This document shows, piece by piece, positions 41,910 to 49,333 of a stretch of 64,000 bases of DNA (its first letter is position 1; the number at the start of each line of letters is the position of its first letter). The stretch is from Streptomyces abyssalis (GTDB lineage Bacteria > Actinomycetota > Actinomycetes > Streptomycetales > Streptomycetaceae), in the NCBI RefSeq assembly GCF_001751365.1, contig NZ_LJGT01000038.1, forward strand, positions 473,540 to 537,539, written 5' to 3'. The notes under the pieces were generated by a model. That model ran no database searches, had not been told where the DNA came from, and was given only the letters and a program-made list of their open reading frames with translations. The position numbers and the translations under genes are program-made.

Positions 41910-43643
41910 ATGAGCACAGACAAGAACCGCCAGATCGCCGAGGCTCTGCTCCCCCTCGTGGGGGGTTCGCAGAACGTCGTCTCCGTCACCCACTGCATGA
42001 CCCGGATGCGGCTCGGCCTGGCCGACCGCTCGCTGGTCCAGGACGCCGCGCTCCGTGCGCTGCCGGACGTGGTGGGCGTCGTCGAGGACGACGACACGTA
42101 CCAGATCGTGCTCGGCCCGGGGAAGGTCGCCCGGGTCACCACCGAACTCCAGGCCATCGCCCGGCAGGACCCGGGCGCCGGTACGCCGGCCGGTACGAGT
42201 GCCGCCACGGCGGCCGGTCCCGCGGCCGCTGCTGCCGGCCCGCCGGCCGGTGGGGGCACCGCCGACGGCCCGTCCCCGGTCACCGCAGGCGAGCTGGCCG
42301 AGCGGGGCGACGCGATCCGTGCCGCGCGCAGACGTAAGAACGCCACACCGGTGAAGCAGATGCTGCGCCGGGTCGCCAACATCTTCGTCCCGCTCATCCC
42401 GGCACTCATCGGCTGCGGCATCGTCGCCGGCATCAACGGCATCCTGACGAACCTGGTCAGCAGCGGCAGCGCCCAGTGGGCATCCGGGATGGTCCCGGCG
42501 CTGACGGCGATCTCCACGGGGTTCATGTCGCTCATCGCCGTGTTCGTCGGCATCAACACGGCCGCGGAGTTCGGCGGTACGCCCGTCCTCGGCGGCGCGG
42601 CCGCCGCCGTGATCGTCTTCGCCGGGGTCTCGAAGGTCTCCGCGTTCGGGGAGAAGCTCGCGCCCGGGCAGGGCGGCGTGCTGGGCGCGCTCTTCGCGGC
42701 GCTGCTCGCGGTGTACGTGGAGAGGTGGTGCCGCCGCCGGGTGCCGGAGGCAGTCGACGTACTGGTCACGCCCACCGTCACCGTGCTCGTCTCCGGCCTC
42801 GTCACGCTCTTCGGCCTGATGTACGTGTGCGGGCTCGTCTCCACCGGCATCGGCCACTTCGCCGACTGGCTGCTCCTGCACGGCGGAGGCGTCGCCGGTT
42901 TCGTCCTCGGCGGTCTCTTCCTGCCCCTGGTGATGCTCGGGCTGCACCAGGCGCTCATCCCCATCCACACCACGCTCATCGAGCAGGACGGCTTCACGGT
43001 CCTGCTTCCCGTCCTCGCGATGGCCGGCGCCGGACAGGTCGGTGCGGCGATCGCCGTATACGTCAGGCTGCGCCGCAACACCTCGATCCGTAAGACCATC
43101 AAGTCGGCGCTTCCCGCCGGGGTGATGGGCATCGGCGAGCCGCTGATCTACGGGGTCTCGCTGCCGCTCGGCCGTCCCTTCATCACCGCCTGCGTCGGAG
43201 GAGCCGTCGGCGGCGGTGCCGTGGGGCTCTTCCACCAGCTCGGCACGTCGGTGGGCTCCACCGCGATCGGCCCGTCCGGGTGGGCTCTGTTCCCGCTGCT
43301 GAAGGGCAATCAGGGGCTCGGCGCCGTAGCCGCCGTCTACGCGCTGGGGATGGGCACGGGATATCTGGCGGGCTTCCTCGTGACGTACTTCTTCGGCTTC
43401 AGCAAGCAGATGCTGACGGAACTCAACGCCGGTCCCGGGGACGAGACCGCCGCGGCGCCGAGCCGGGTCGTCGCGGCAGGGTCGCCCTCCGTACGGCAGG
43501 ACGCCCGCCCTGCCATGCGCACCACCGGCACGCGGGACGAGGACGACGACGGTGACAGCGGCGGCATCGAGGACGAGGGCGGCGGCGGTCACGGCGGGGG
43601 CGGCGGGAGCGGCGGCGAGCCGAAGCAGCCGGCCGGCGTCTGA
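41910..43643 (+). CDS. PTS transporter EIIB-EIIC, MurNAc/glucoside type
   Basis: This 577-residue membrane protein has an N-terminal EIIB domain (1-88) with the phosphorylated Cys29 in VVSVTHCMTRMRLGL. A low-complexity linker (90-125) follows, then an EIIC domain with about ten TM helices (VKQMLRRVANIFVPLIPALIGCGIVAGING ... LGLHQALIPIHTTL ... MGIGEPLIYGVSLPLGRPF). The His in the LHQALIPIH block and the GxGEPLIYG loop are typical of EIIC of the glucose superfamily. The C-terminal 60 residues are Asp/Gly-rich and have no domain; no EIIA is attached, so a general EIIA (Crr) is needed. Context with murQ suggests MurNAc as substrate (MurP-like). Confidence 0.88.
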   Translation: MSTDKNRQIAEALLPLVGGSQNVVSVTHCMTRMRLGLADRSLVQDAALRALPDVVGVVEDDDTYQIVLGPGKVARVTTELQAIARQDPGAGTPAGTSAATAAGPAAAAAGPPAGGGTADGPSPVTAGELAERGDAIRAARRRKNATPVKQMLRRVANIFVPLIPALIGCGIVAGINGILTNLVSSGSAQWASGMVPALTAISTGFMSLIAVFVGINTAAEFGGTPVLGGAAAAVIVFAGVSKVSAFGEKLAPGQGGVLGALFAALLAVYVERWCRRRVPEAVDVLVTPTVTVLVSGLVTLFGLMYVCGLVSTGIGHFADWLLLHGGGVAGFVLGGLFLPLVMLGLHQALIPIHTTLIEQDGFTVLLPVLAMAGAGQVGAAIAVYVRLRRNTSIRKTIKSALPAGVMGIGEPLIYGVSLPLGRPFITACVGGAVGGGAVGLFHQLGTSVGSTAIGPSGWALFPLLKGNQGLGAVAAVYALGMGTGYLAGFLVTYFFGFSKQMLTELNAGPGDETAAAPSRVVAAGSPSVRQDARPAMRTTGTRDEDDDGDSGGIEDEGGGGHGGGGGSGGEPKQPAGV

Positions 43644-43711
43644 CCGTAAGGGGCAGCCGGGGCCGGACCGGGGCCGGCAGTCCGGAACCGGAACGGCCCG
43701 GGCGGACCCTT

Positions 43712-44392
43712 CTACGAACACCCCGGTTCAACGAACACCCCGGCGCGGGCCGCGGCGAGCGCAGCTTCCGCGGCCCGCGCCGCCGTCTCCGCGTCGACGG
43801 GTTCGCCCGAGATGAACAGCCGGTAGTACAGCGGGGCGACGGCCGCGCGTACGGTCTCCTCCCCGTCCGTGCCCTCCGGCAGCTCCCCTCGCTCCACCGC
43901 CCGTACGACGACGGACGCCGCCCGGCGGTGACGGGCGGCGAGGAAACCGTGGAGGGCGCGGGCGGTCACCTCGTCGTGGACCGCGGCCGAGACGAGCGCA
44001 CGCGAGACTGTGCCGGCATGCGGGTCGTTGAAGTGCGCGACCACGAGCGAGGTGAGTTCCCGCAGGTCGCCGCGGACGTCGCCGGTGTCGGGCACGGGCC
44101 ACGGCTCACCGGAGGCGAGATCGAGGGCGTCGGCGGCGAGCCCGGCGGCGTTCCGCCAGCGGCGGTAGACGGTGGCTCTGTGCACGCCCGCACGTGCCGC
44201 CACACCCTCGACCGTCAGTCCGCCGTAGCCCTGGTCGGCGATCTCGGCGAGCGTCGCCTCCCGCACGGCCTCGCGCGTGCGTGCCGTACGACCGCCGGGG
44301 CGCGTACGTCCCTGTTCGGGAGGCCCGGGCTCCGGTTCGGGAGGCGTGGATTCCCGGTGACGCCCGTGCCCGGGGCTCGTGCCGGGCGTCAA
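43712..44392 (-). CDS. TetR-family regulator of the ABC-F/Vgb operon
   Basis: This 226-residue repressor has a disordered N-terminal tail (1-35) and a TetR HTH near 38-85 (TREAVREATLAEIADQGYGGLTVEGVAARAGVHRATVYRRWRNAAGLAADAL). A helical ligand domain ends in APLYYRLFISGEPVDAETAARAAEAAL. TTG start at 44392; a ten-codon ORF starting from ATG 44418 with a good ribosome binding site ends on this TTG (TTGA overlap). A dyad at 44450-44464 sits between this gene and the divergent ABC-F gene. It most likely represses both until an antibiotic is sensed. Confidence 0.87.
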   Translation of the reverse strand: MTPGTSPGHGRHRESTPPEPEPGPPEQGRTRPGGRTARTREAVREATLAEIADQGYGGLTVEGVAARAGVHRATVYRRWRNAAGLAADALDLASGEPWPVPDTGDVRGDLRELTSLVVAHFNDPHAGTVSRALVSAAVHDEVTARALHGFLAARHRRAASVVVRAVERGELPEGTDGEETVRAAVAPLYYRLFISGEPVDAETAARAAEAALAAARAGVFVEPGCS

Positions 44393-44418
44393 GGGCCGCC
44401 CAGGTAATCGCGTTGCAT
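44389..44418 (-). other. Ten-codon upstream ORF coupled to the TetR start
   Basis: ATG at 44418 has GGGGG seven bases upstream and reads MQRDYLGGP then TGA, whose TG overlaps the TTG start of the TetR gene. Either translation terminates and restarts here, or a one-base indel separates the true N-terminus from the rest of TetR. Confidence 0.4.
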
Positions 44419-44449
44419 GGTCGCACCCCCTGTGTCACGCTCACCTTAA

Positions 44450-44464
44450 CGCAACACTGTCGCA
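44450..44464. promoter_or_regulatory. TetR-type operator between divergent tetR and ABC-F genes
   Basis: CGCAACACTGTCGCA is an imperfect 15-bp palindrome (core GC-A/G-ACA-N-TGT-C/T-GC) typical of TetR-family sites. It lies 58 bp upstream of the tetR start and about 190 bp upstream of the ABC-F start. TTAAGG just beside it on the minus strand could be part of the tetR -10 region. Confidence 0.55.
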
Positions 44465-44652
44465 TTTGCAGGACGCCTGAAGCGGCGCCGGACACGACGC
44501 CGGCAGCCGCGGAGACGCGGACGAGACACAGATCAGGCAGAGACCTCGAGGGAGTGCAGCAGACATGGACCGAGTCCAGGCCCGGGAACACACCGCCGTC
44601 CCGGCGCACTCGCCCTGCCAGCCGCCGCCCCGCGCCCCGGAGGTCCACCGCC

Positions 44653-46401
44653 TTGCCCGCCCAGCTCACGCTCAAGGACGTCACGAAGTCGTATGCCGGA
44701 CGCCCCGTGCTCGACGGGATCTCGCTCACGGTCAGACCCGGTGAACACGTAGCCGTCGTAGGTGACAACGGTTCGGGCAAGTCCACGCTCCTCCGGCTGA
44801 TCGCCGGTCAGGAACCGCCGGACGACGGCACCGTGACCGTCTCCGTTCCCGCCGGCGCCCTCGGCGGCGGTGTGGGGCACCTCGGCCAGACGCCGGTCCC
44901 GCCGGGCACCCGCACCGTGCGCGAGGTCGTCGACGACGCGCTCGCGGGGCTGCGGGCCATGGAACGGCGCCTGCGGGAGCTGGAGTCCGACCTCAGCGAG
45001 GAGCGGATGGCCGAGTACGGCGACCTGCTCACCGCGTACGAGGCCCGCGGCGGATACGTGGCCGACTCCCGTACGGACAGGGCGCTGCAGGCACTCGGCC
45101 TGGGCGCCACGGACCGCGGCAGACAGCTCGCGAGCCTGTCCGGCGGCGAACGCGCGCGGCTGGGCCTTGCCTGCCTGCTGGCCTCCGCGCCGCAGCTGAT
45201 GCTGCTCGACGAACCCGCCAACCACCTCGACGGGAACGCGCTGAGCTGGCTGGAGGACCAACTCCGCGCACACCGCGGCACAGTGGTGACCGTCTCCCAC
45301 GACCGGATGTTCCTCGACAGGGTCGCCGGCACGATCGTGGAGGTCGAGAACGGCCGCGTCACCCGGTACGGCGGCGGCTACCGCAGCTATCTCAAGGAGC
45401 AGGCGGCGGTGCGGCAGCGTCACGAGCAGGCGTACGAGGACTGGTGCCGTGCCGTACGGGAGGCCGAGCGCGCCATCGCCACCACCGCACGCCGTGTGGC
45501 ACCCGGACGCGGCATGAAGGACGGCAACAAGATGGCCTACGCGCGTGACGCCGGGCGCGTGCAGAGCTCGGTGGCGAGCCGCGTCCGGCAGGCGCAGGAA
45601 CGGCTGCGCAGACTGCACCGTGAGGCGGTGCCCCGGCCGCCCGAACTGCTCAGCTTCAACGGGGAGTTCGAAACGTCCGGCACCCGCGGCGAGGACGGCA
45701 CCGACGACACGGGCGGCACCGGAGCGGACAAGGCGGACGGCGGGGGCGACGCGATCCGGGCCTCCCTGCACGACGTGCGCGTCGGCGACCGCCTCCACGT
45801 TCCGGAACTGCGCATCGCACACGGGCAGCGGCTTCTCGTGCACGGCCCGAACGGCGCGGGCAAGTCGACCCTCCTCCACCTCCTCGCCGGTGAACTGCGC
45901 CCCGACAGCGGCACGTTGCGTCTCAGCGGACGTGCCGGGCTGCTGGCCCAGGAGCTCCACGAGGCGAGCGACGGCAGGGGCCGCTCCCTCCTTGCCGCGT
46001 TCGCGGCCGGCCGTGCGGGCAGCGCCGACGAGCACCGCGAACGGCTGCTGTCCCTGGGCCTGTTCCGCGAGGAGACCCTCGAAGTCCCCGTCGGACGGCT
46101 CTCCGTGGGCCAGAGGCAACGGCTCGCCCTCGCGAGGCTGCTGACCGCCGGTACGGAACTGCTGCTCCTGGACGAGCCGACCAACCACCTCTCCCCCACG
46201 CTCGTCGAGGAGCTGGAGCGGGCGCTCGACTCGTACCGGGGCGCCCTCGTCGTCGTCTCCCACGACCGCACGCTCGCACGCCGCTTCAGGGGAGCCCGGG
46301 TGCGCATGCACGGCGGCGAGCTGGAATCCGGAACGGACACACAAGTATCCGGAGCGGACACACAAGTACAGGTACTCGAAGAACGGGGTGAGCAGGCGTG
46401 A
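44653..46401 (+). CDS. ABC-F ATPase, probable antibiotic-resistance ribosome protection protein
   Basis: This 582-residue protein has two ABC ATPase domains and no TM segments. ABC1: Walker A GDNGSGKST (37-45), signature LSGGERARLG, Walker B LLLDEPANHLD. ABC2: Walker A GPNGAGKST, signature LSVGQRQRLA, Walker B LLLDEPTNHLS. The inter-domain helical linker (about 235-320, YEDWCRAVREAERAIATTARR ... VASRVRQAQERLRRLHREAV) is the arm that reaches the ribosomal P-site region in ABC-F proteins. TTG start with GGAGG nine bases upstream; it follows a long leader. The GTGA overlap with a streptogramin lyase gene and the divergent TetR gene support a resistance role against peptidyl-transferase-centre drugs. 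The exact spectrum is inference. Confidence 0.9.
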   Translation: MPAQLTLKDVTKSYAGRPVLDGISLTVRPGEHVAVVGDNGSGKSTLLRLIAGQEPPDDGTVTVSVPAGALGGGVGHLGQTPVPPGTRTVREVVDDALAGLRAMERRLRELESDLSEERMAEYGDLLTAYEARGGYVADSRTDRALQALGLGATDRGRQLASLSGGERARLGLACLLASAPQLMLLDEPANHLDGNALSWLEDQLRAHRGTVVTVSHDRMFLDRVAGTIVEVENGRVTRYGGGYRSYLKEQAAVRQRHEQAYEDWCRAVREAERAIATTARRVAPGRGMKDGNKMAYARDAGRVQSSVASRVRQAQERLRRLHREAVPRPPELLSFNGEFETSGTRGEDGTDDTGGTGADKADGGGDAIRASLHDVRVGDRLHVPELRIAHGQRLLVHGPNGAGKSTLLHLLAGELRPDSGTLRLSGRAGLLAQELHEASDGRGRSLLAAFAAGRAGSADEHRERLLSLGLFREETLEVPVGRLSVGQRQRLALARLLTAGTELLLLDEPTNHLSPTLVEELERALDSYRGALVVVSHDRTLARRFRGARVRMHGGELESGTDTQVSGADTQVQVLEERGEQA

Positions 46402-47309
46402 CGAAGACGCTGATCGTGGAAGAGACCGGAATACCGGCGGACGGCGGCGACGCGGGAGCGGGCCCGTACGGCATCACGGCGGGACCTGACGGCGCCCTCT
46501 GGTTCACCCTCGTGCACACGGGCGTGATCGGCCGACTTGAGCTGCCCGCGGGGAAGTTCAGCTTCCACCCGCTCCATGCCCCGGACAGCGGCCCCACCGT
46601 CATCACTCCCGGGCCGGACGGCGCGCTGTGGTTCTGCCGTACAAAGGACCACCGCATCGGCCGCATGGACACCGAGGGCCGTACGTGCGAATTCGCCCTG
46701 CCCGCACCGGAGTCGAGCCCGTACGGGATCACCGCGGGGCCGGACGGCGCGCTGTGGTTCACCGAGCCCGGGGCGGACCGGATCGGCCGCATCACCACGT
46801 CCGGGGAGACGGCGCAGTTCCCGTTGCCCGTACGGGGCGCATATCCCTCGGCCATCACGGCGGGGCGGGACGGCGCGCTCTGGTTCACGCTGAACCAGGC
46901 AGACGTCGTCGCCCGGATGACCACGGCAGGCGAGATCACGTCCTTCCCACTGCCGACGAAGGGCGCCGCGCCGGTGGGCATCGCCGCCGATCCCCGTGAC
47001 GGCGCGGTGTGGTTCGCGGAGATCGGCGCGGGCGCGGTCGGCCGCGTCACCGCCTCCGGGGACATCACCGAATTCCCGCTTCCCGACCCGTCCGCGCGTC
47101 CTCACGCGGTGGCCGTCGACGCCGCCGGAGCGTGCTGGGTCACGCAATGGGGCACGGGCCGCATCGGCCGCATCACCCCCGACGGCACCTTCACCGACAC
47201 CCCGCTGCACACCCCGCACGCCGAACCGCACGGCCTGACGCCCGGCCCGGACGGCGCCATCTGGACGGCACTCGAATCGGGCGCGCTGGCCCGCGTCACG
47301 GAGGGCTGA
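46398..47309 (+). CDS. vgb: Virginiamycin B lyase (streptogramin B lyase)
   Basis: This 303-residue seven-bladed beta-propeller opens the ester ring of type B streptogramins by elimination, using Mg2+. Each blade ends in a GPDGALWF(T/C)-type motif followed by IGR(I/M)TT. By remembered alignment to staphylococcal Vgb, the key residues are kept: Tyr in GPYGIT (first blade), His in ARPHAVAV, Glu and His in AEPHGL, and Glu in TALESGAL. In the WFTEWG position this protein has WVTQWG. GTG start overlaps the ABC-F stop (GTGA), so both are translated from one mRNA. The last 14 bases overlap the convergent hypothetical gene. Confidence 0.9.
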   Translation: MTKTLIVEETGIPADGGDAGAGPYGITAGPDGALWFTLVHTGVIGRLELPAGKFSFHPLHAPDSGPTVITPGPDGALWFCRTKDHRIGRMDTEGRTCEFALPAPESSPYGITAGPDGALWFTEPGADRIGRITTSGETAQFPLPVRGAYPSAITAGRDGALWFTLNQADVVARMTTAGEITSFPLPTKGAAPVGIAADPRDGAVWFAEIGAGAVGRVTASGDITEFPLPDPSARPHAVAVDAAGACWVTQWGTGRIGRITPDGTFTDTPLHTPHAEPHGLTPGPDGAIWTALESGALARVTEG

Positions 47310-47841
47310 CCTGGCGTGCTGAAGAAGCCCCGCCGGAGGACTTGCGCAGGAACGCGACCAAGTCCTCCACGCTGTAGCCGAGTTCCGTGCCGCGGTCCGC
47401 GGCCATGAGGAGGAACTGACCGACGATCTCCGCCCCCCACCCATCCGTACCGTCGCTGCACCACTCCCACATCTTCTGGATCCCGAGATCGGTCATCTGC
47501 AAGCCGTGCTCCGATCTGATCTCGGCGCACACCTGGGCGACCGCATCCAGGAGCCTCGGCCCGGGCCGCTCGCACTTCAGCCCGAAGTACGCCCCGAAGT
47601 CCGCGGCGACGCAGCCTTCCGGGGGGCTCACCCGGAGAGCGGCGAAACGAGGGTCGTCGAGCGGCGGCACTTCCACCGGCGGACAGTGGATGAGATCGAA
47701 ACGGTGCCACCCCGGTGGCGGGGGCGGCGCCGGCCGTTCATACGGCAGGCCCGCAGCCTCGTCCGCGCGTACGCGGGCCTGCTCGTACGTCGACCCGTGG
47801 ACGGTCTTCGAGTGGGAGCCCTCGCCGGATGAGATCGCCAT
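47296..47841 (-). CDS. Hypothetical soluble protein
   Basis: I do not recognise this 181-residue protein. It has an N-terminal segment with TYEQARVRADEAAGLPYERPAPPPPPGW, a middle FDLIHCPPVEVPPLDDPRFAALRVSPP, and a better-packed C-terminal half (LLDAVAQVCAEIRSEHGLQMTDLGIQKMWEWCSDGTDGWGAEIVGQFLLMAADRG). The ATG at 47841 has GAGGGTGA about seven bases upstream. It follows two genes encoding membrane-associated hypotheticals on the same strand, probably one operon. It could be an effector/immunity-type or cell-surface-associated cytosolic protein; nothing specific supports that. Confidence 0.6.
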   Translation of the reverse strand: MAISSGEGSHSKTVHGSTYEQARVRADEAAGLPYERPAPPPPPGWHRFDLIHCPPVEVPPLDDPRFAALRVSPPEGCVAADFGAYFGLKCERPGPRLLDAVAQVCAEIRSEHGLQMTDLGIQKMWEWCSDGTDGWGAEIVGQFLLMAADRGTELGYSVEDLVAFLRKSSGGASSARQVSPP

Positions 47842-47897
47842 GAACTCACCCTCGCAGAGGGCACTGACAACGGTGGGTGACCGGAGGGCCACCGGCT

Positions 47898-48438
47898 TCA
47901 CAGCCTCAGCAACCGCTCCGTCGCCTGCTTGTACCGGCGCAGGGCCAGGCGAAGTTGCTCCGTTCCCGCTTCGGAGTCCGGGCCGGCCGGGTCGCCCGGC
48001 TCCTCCGGTGCGCCCCGGGCCGTTCGCGTGCTGCCACGGCTCGCGCAGTGCGCGGCGCCGCTGGGCCAGGGCCTGTTCGAGATGGCGTGCGGCTTCGTCG
48101 AAGACGTCGTCCGCCTGCTCGACCGCGCGCCGCGGCCCGTCCACGAAGCCGCTGACGGCGTGGTGCAGGCGAGCGGTGAGGCGGTCGCGCTCGTCGCGGT
48201 CCAGGAGCGGGGCGGCGCCGTCCTCCTCCGAGTGCTGCCGGGCGGCGGCAGACCGGGTCCGCCGCCGCTGTTCCGCCGTCGGCGGTACGAGGCCGTGGCC
48301 CGGCCCCGTACCGGTCGCCGCCGGGTCGGCAGGTGCTCCCGGCGGAGCGGGCGGCACCGCGGGCGGGTTGGCGGCGGCCGGGGTGCCCCGCAACGAGCCC
48401 GGATCGGCGGAGCCGCGGTGAGTCTCGCGGGACGTCAC
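47898..48438 (-). pseudogene. Hypothetical helical protein, frameshifted by one extra base
   Basis: The span is 541 bp, one more than a multiple of three. The 5' frame reads MTSRETHRG ... LHHAVSGFVDGPRRAVEQADDVFDEAARHLEQALAQRRRALREPWQHANG with good codon bias. It then loses sense and runs through into the next gene. A different frame resumes as SEAGTEQLRLALRRYKQATERLLRL and stops at 47898, the natural C-terminus of this helical Streptomyces family as I recall it. The extra base lies around 47985-48030 in a CCCGGGG-rich stretch. The start GTG overlaps the stop of the upstream gene. This is a second single-base expansion in the window, besides the C-N hydrolase. Confidence 0.7.
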
Positions 48439-49223
48439 GACGCCTCACGTCCCTTCGTGGGACGGCGGCCGGGGAAGAGGCCCCGGGCCGGGCCCGCTGT
48501 GCCGTCGTGGGTCAGCGGACGGGCCGTCTGCGGCGCCCGGCCGGTCCACCGGGCCCGCCCGGCCTTCGGCTCGGGGTGCTCGGTGGCCAGCACGTCGAAG
48601 AACTCCCGGGCCTGGAGCATGACCACACGCATGTCCTCGGTACCGGCGGCGGCCTCCGCACCCGGAGCACCCGGAGCACCCGGAGCACCCGGCGTACCCG
48701 CGGCACCCGGCGCACCGACGGCTGGGGCCGTGCCGGGAGCACCAGCCGTGCCCTCTGTACCCGCCGTGCCCGCCGTCGCCGCCGCGTGCATCCGCCGGTA
48801 GCCCTCGATGTGATGAGGGTGGTGCACGGAGAGCGCGTCCATGTGCTCGCCATGGCGTTCCGGGCCGGGGAAGCCGCGCGCCTGAGCCAGGCCGCCCAGC
48901 AGTTGGTGCACCTCTGCGAGAGCGTGCCGCGGCGATTCGACGAAGCGTTCCTGCGCCGCCGTCCAGCGGCTCAGGTACTGCTCACGCACCTGCGGCGGAA
49001 GCGGGTGCGGCGTGAAGGAGCCGTACGCGCGTACCCGGGCGGTCAGTTCGCGCTCCGCCGCCTTGGTGTCGCCGTTGTGGCGGGCGAGCACCCTCCCGTA
49101 CTCGGGCCCGAAGCGGCGCCTGAGGCCGCCTCCACCGCCGGGCTTGCCGACACCCGCGAAGAGCGCGCCGGCCACGACTACGGCAACTGCCGCTATCAGA
49201 ACAATGATCACAACTGATGACAC
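48435..49223 (-). CDS. N-terminally anchored hypothetical protein with collagen-like stretch
   Basis: This 262-residue protein has an N-terminal TM anchor (VSSVVIIVLIAAVAVVVAGALFAGV, residues 1-25) and a charged helical region (RRRFGPEYGRVLARHNGDTKAAERELTARVRAYG, then LPPQVREQYLSRWTAAQERFVESPRHALAEVHQLL). A Gly/Ala/Pro-rich segment with GAPGAPGAPGA (about 165-200) follows, then a helix VVMLQAREFFDVLATEHPEPK. GTG at 49223 has GGGGTGGG just upstream. It is the first gene of a minus-strand run of three hypotheticals. Function unknown. Confidence 0.7.
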   Translation of the reverse strand: MSSVVIIVLIAAVAVVVAGALFAGVGKPGGGGGLRRRFGPEYGRVLARHNGDTKAAERELTARVRAYGSFTPHPLPPQVREQYLSRWTAAQERFVESPRHALAEVHQLLGGLAQARGFPGPERHGEHMDALSVHHPHHIEGYRRMHAAATAGTAGTEGTAGAPGTAPAVGAPGAAGTPGAPGAPGAPGAEAAAGTEDMRVVMLQAREFFDVLATEHPEPKAGRARWTGRAPQTARPLTHDGTAGPARGLFPGRRPTKGREAS

Positions 49224-49333
49224 TGTGCCCACCCCGAGTTTTCTTCTCGTAGCGGATAGTTCGCCTCCGGGTAGCCGCGCCGTCCGTCCGCAAACGCCGG
49301 GACGACGGCCACGGCGGAGCGGATCATGGGTGC

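Noticed and set aside
43712..47309. Part of an antibiotic biosynthetic gene cluster
   Set aside because: No synthase, tailoring or precursor genes lie nearby; the neighbours are transporters, hypotheticals and core genes, so a stand-alone resistance module is more likely.
47296..48438. Single 380-residue protein on the minus strand
   Set aside because: The 5' half belongs to a gene whose natural end lies in another frame (stop at 47898); the long frame arises from a one-base insertion and includes a good internal start with its own ribosome binding site at 47841.
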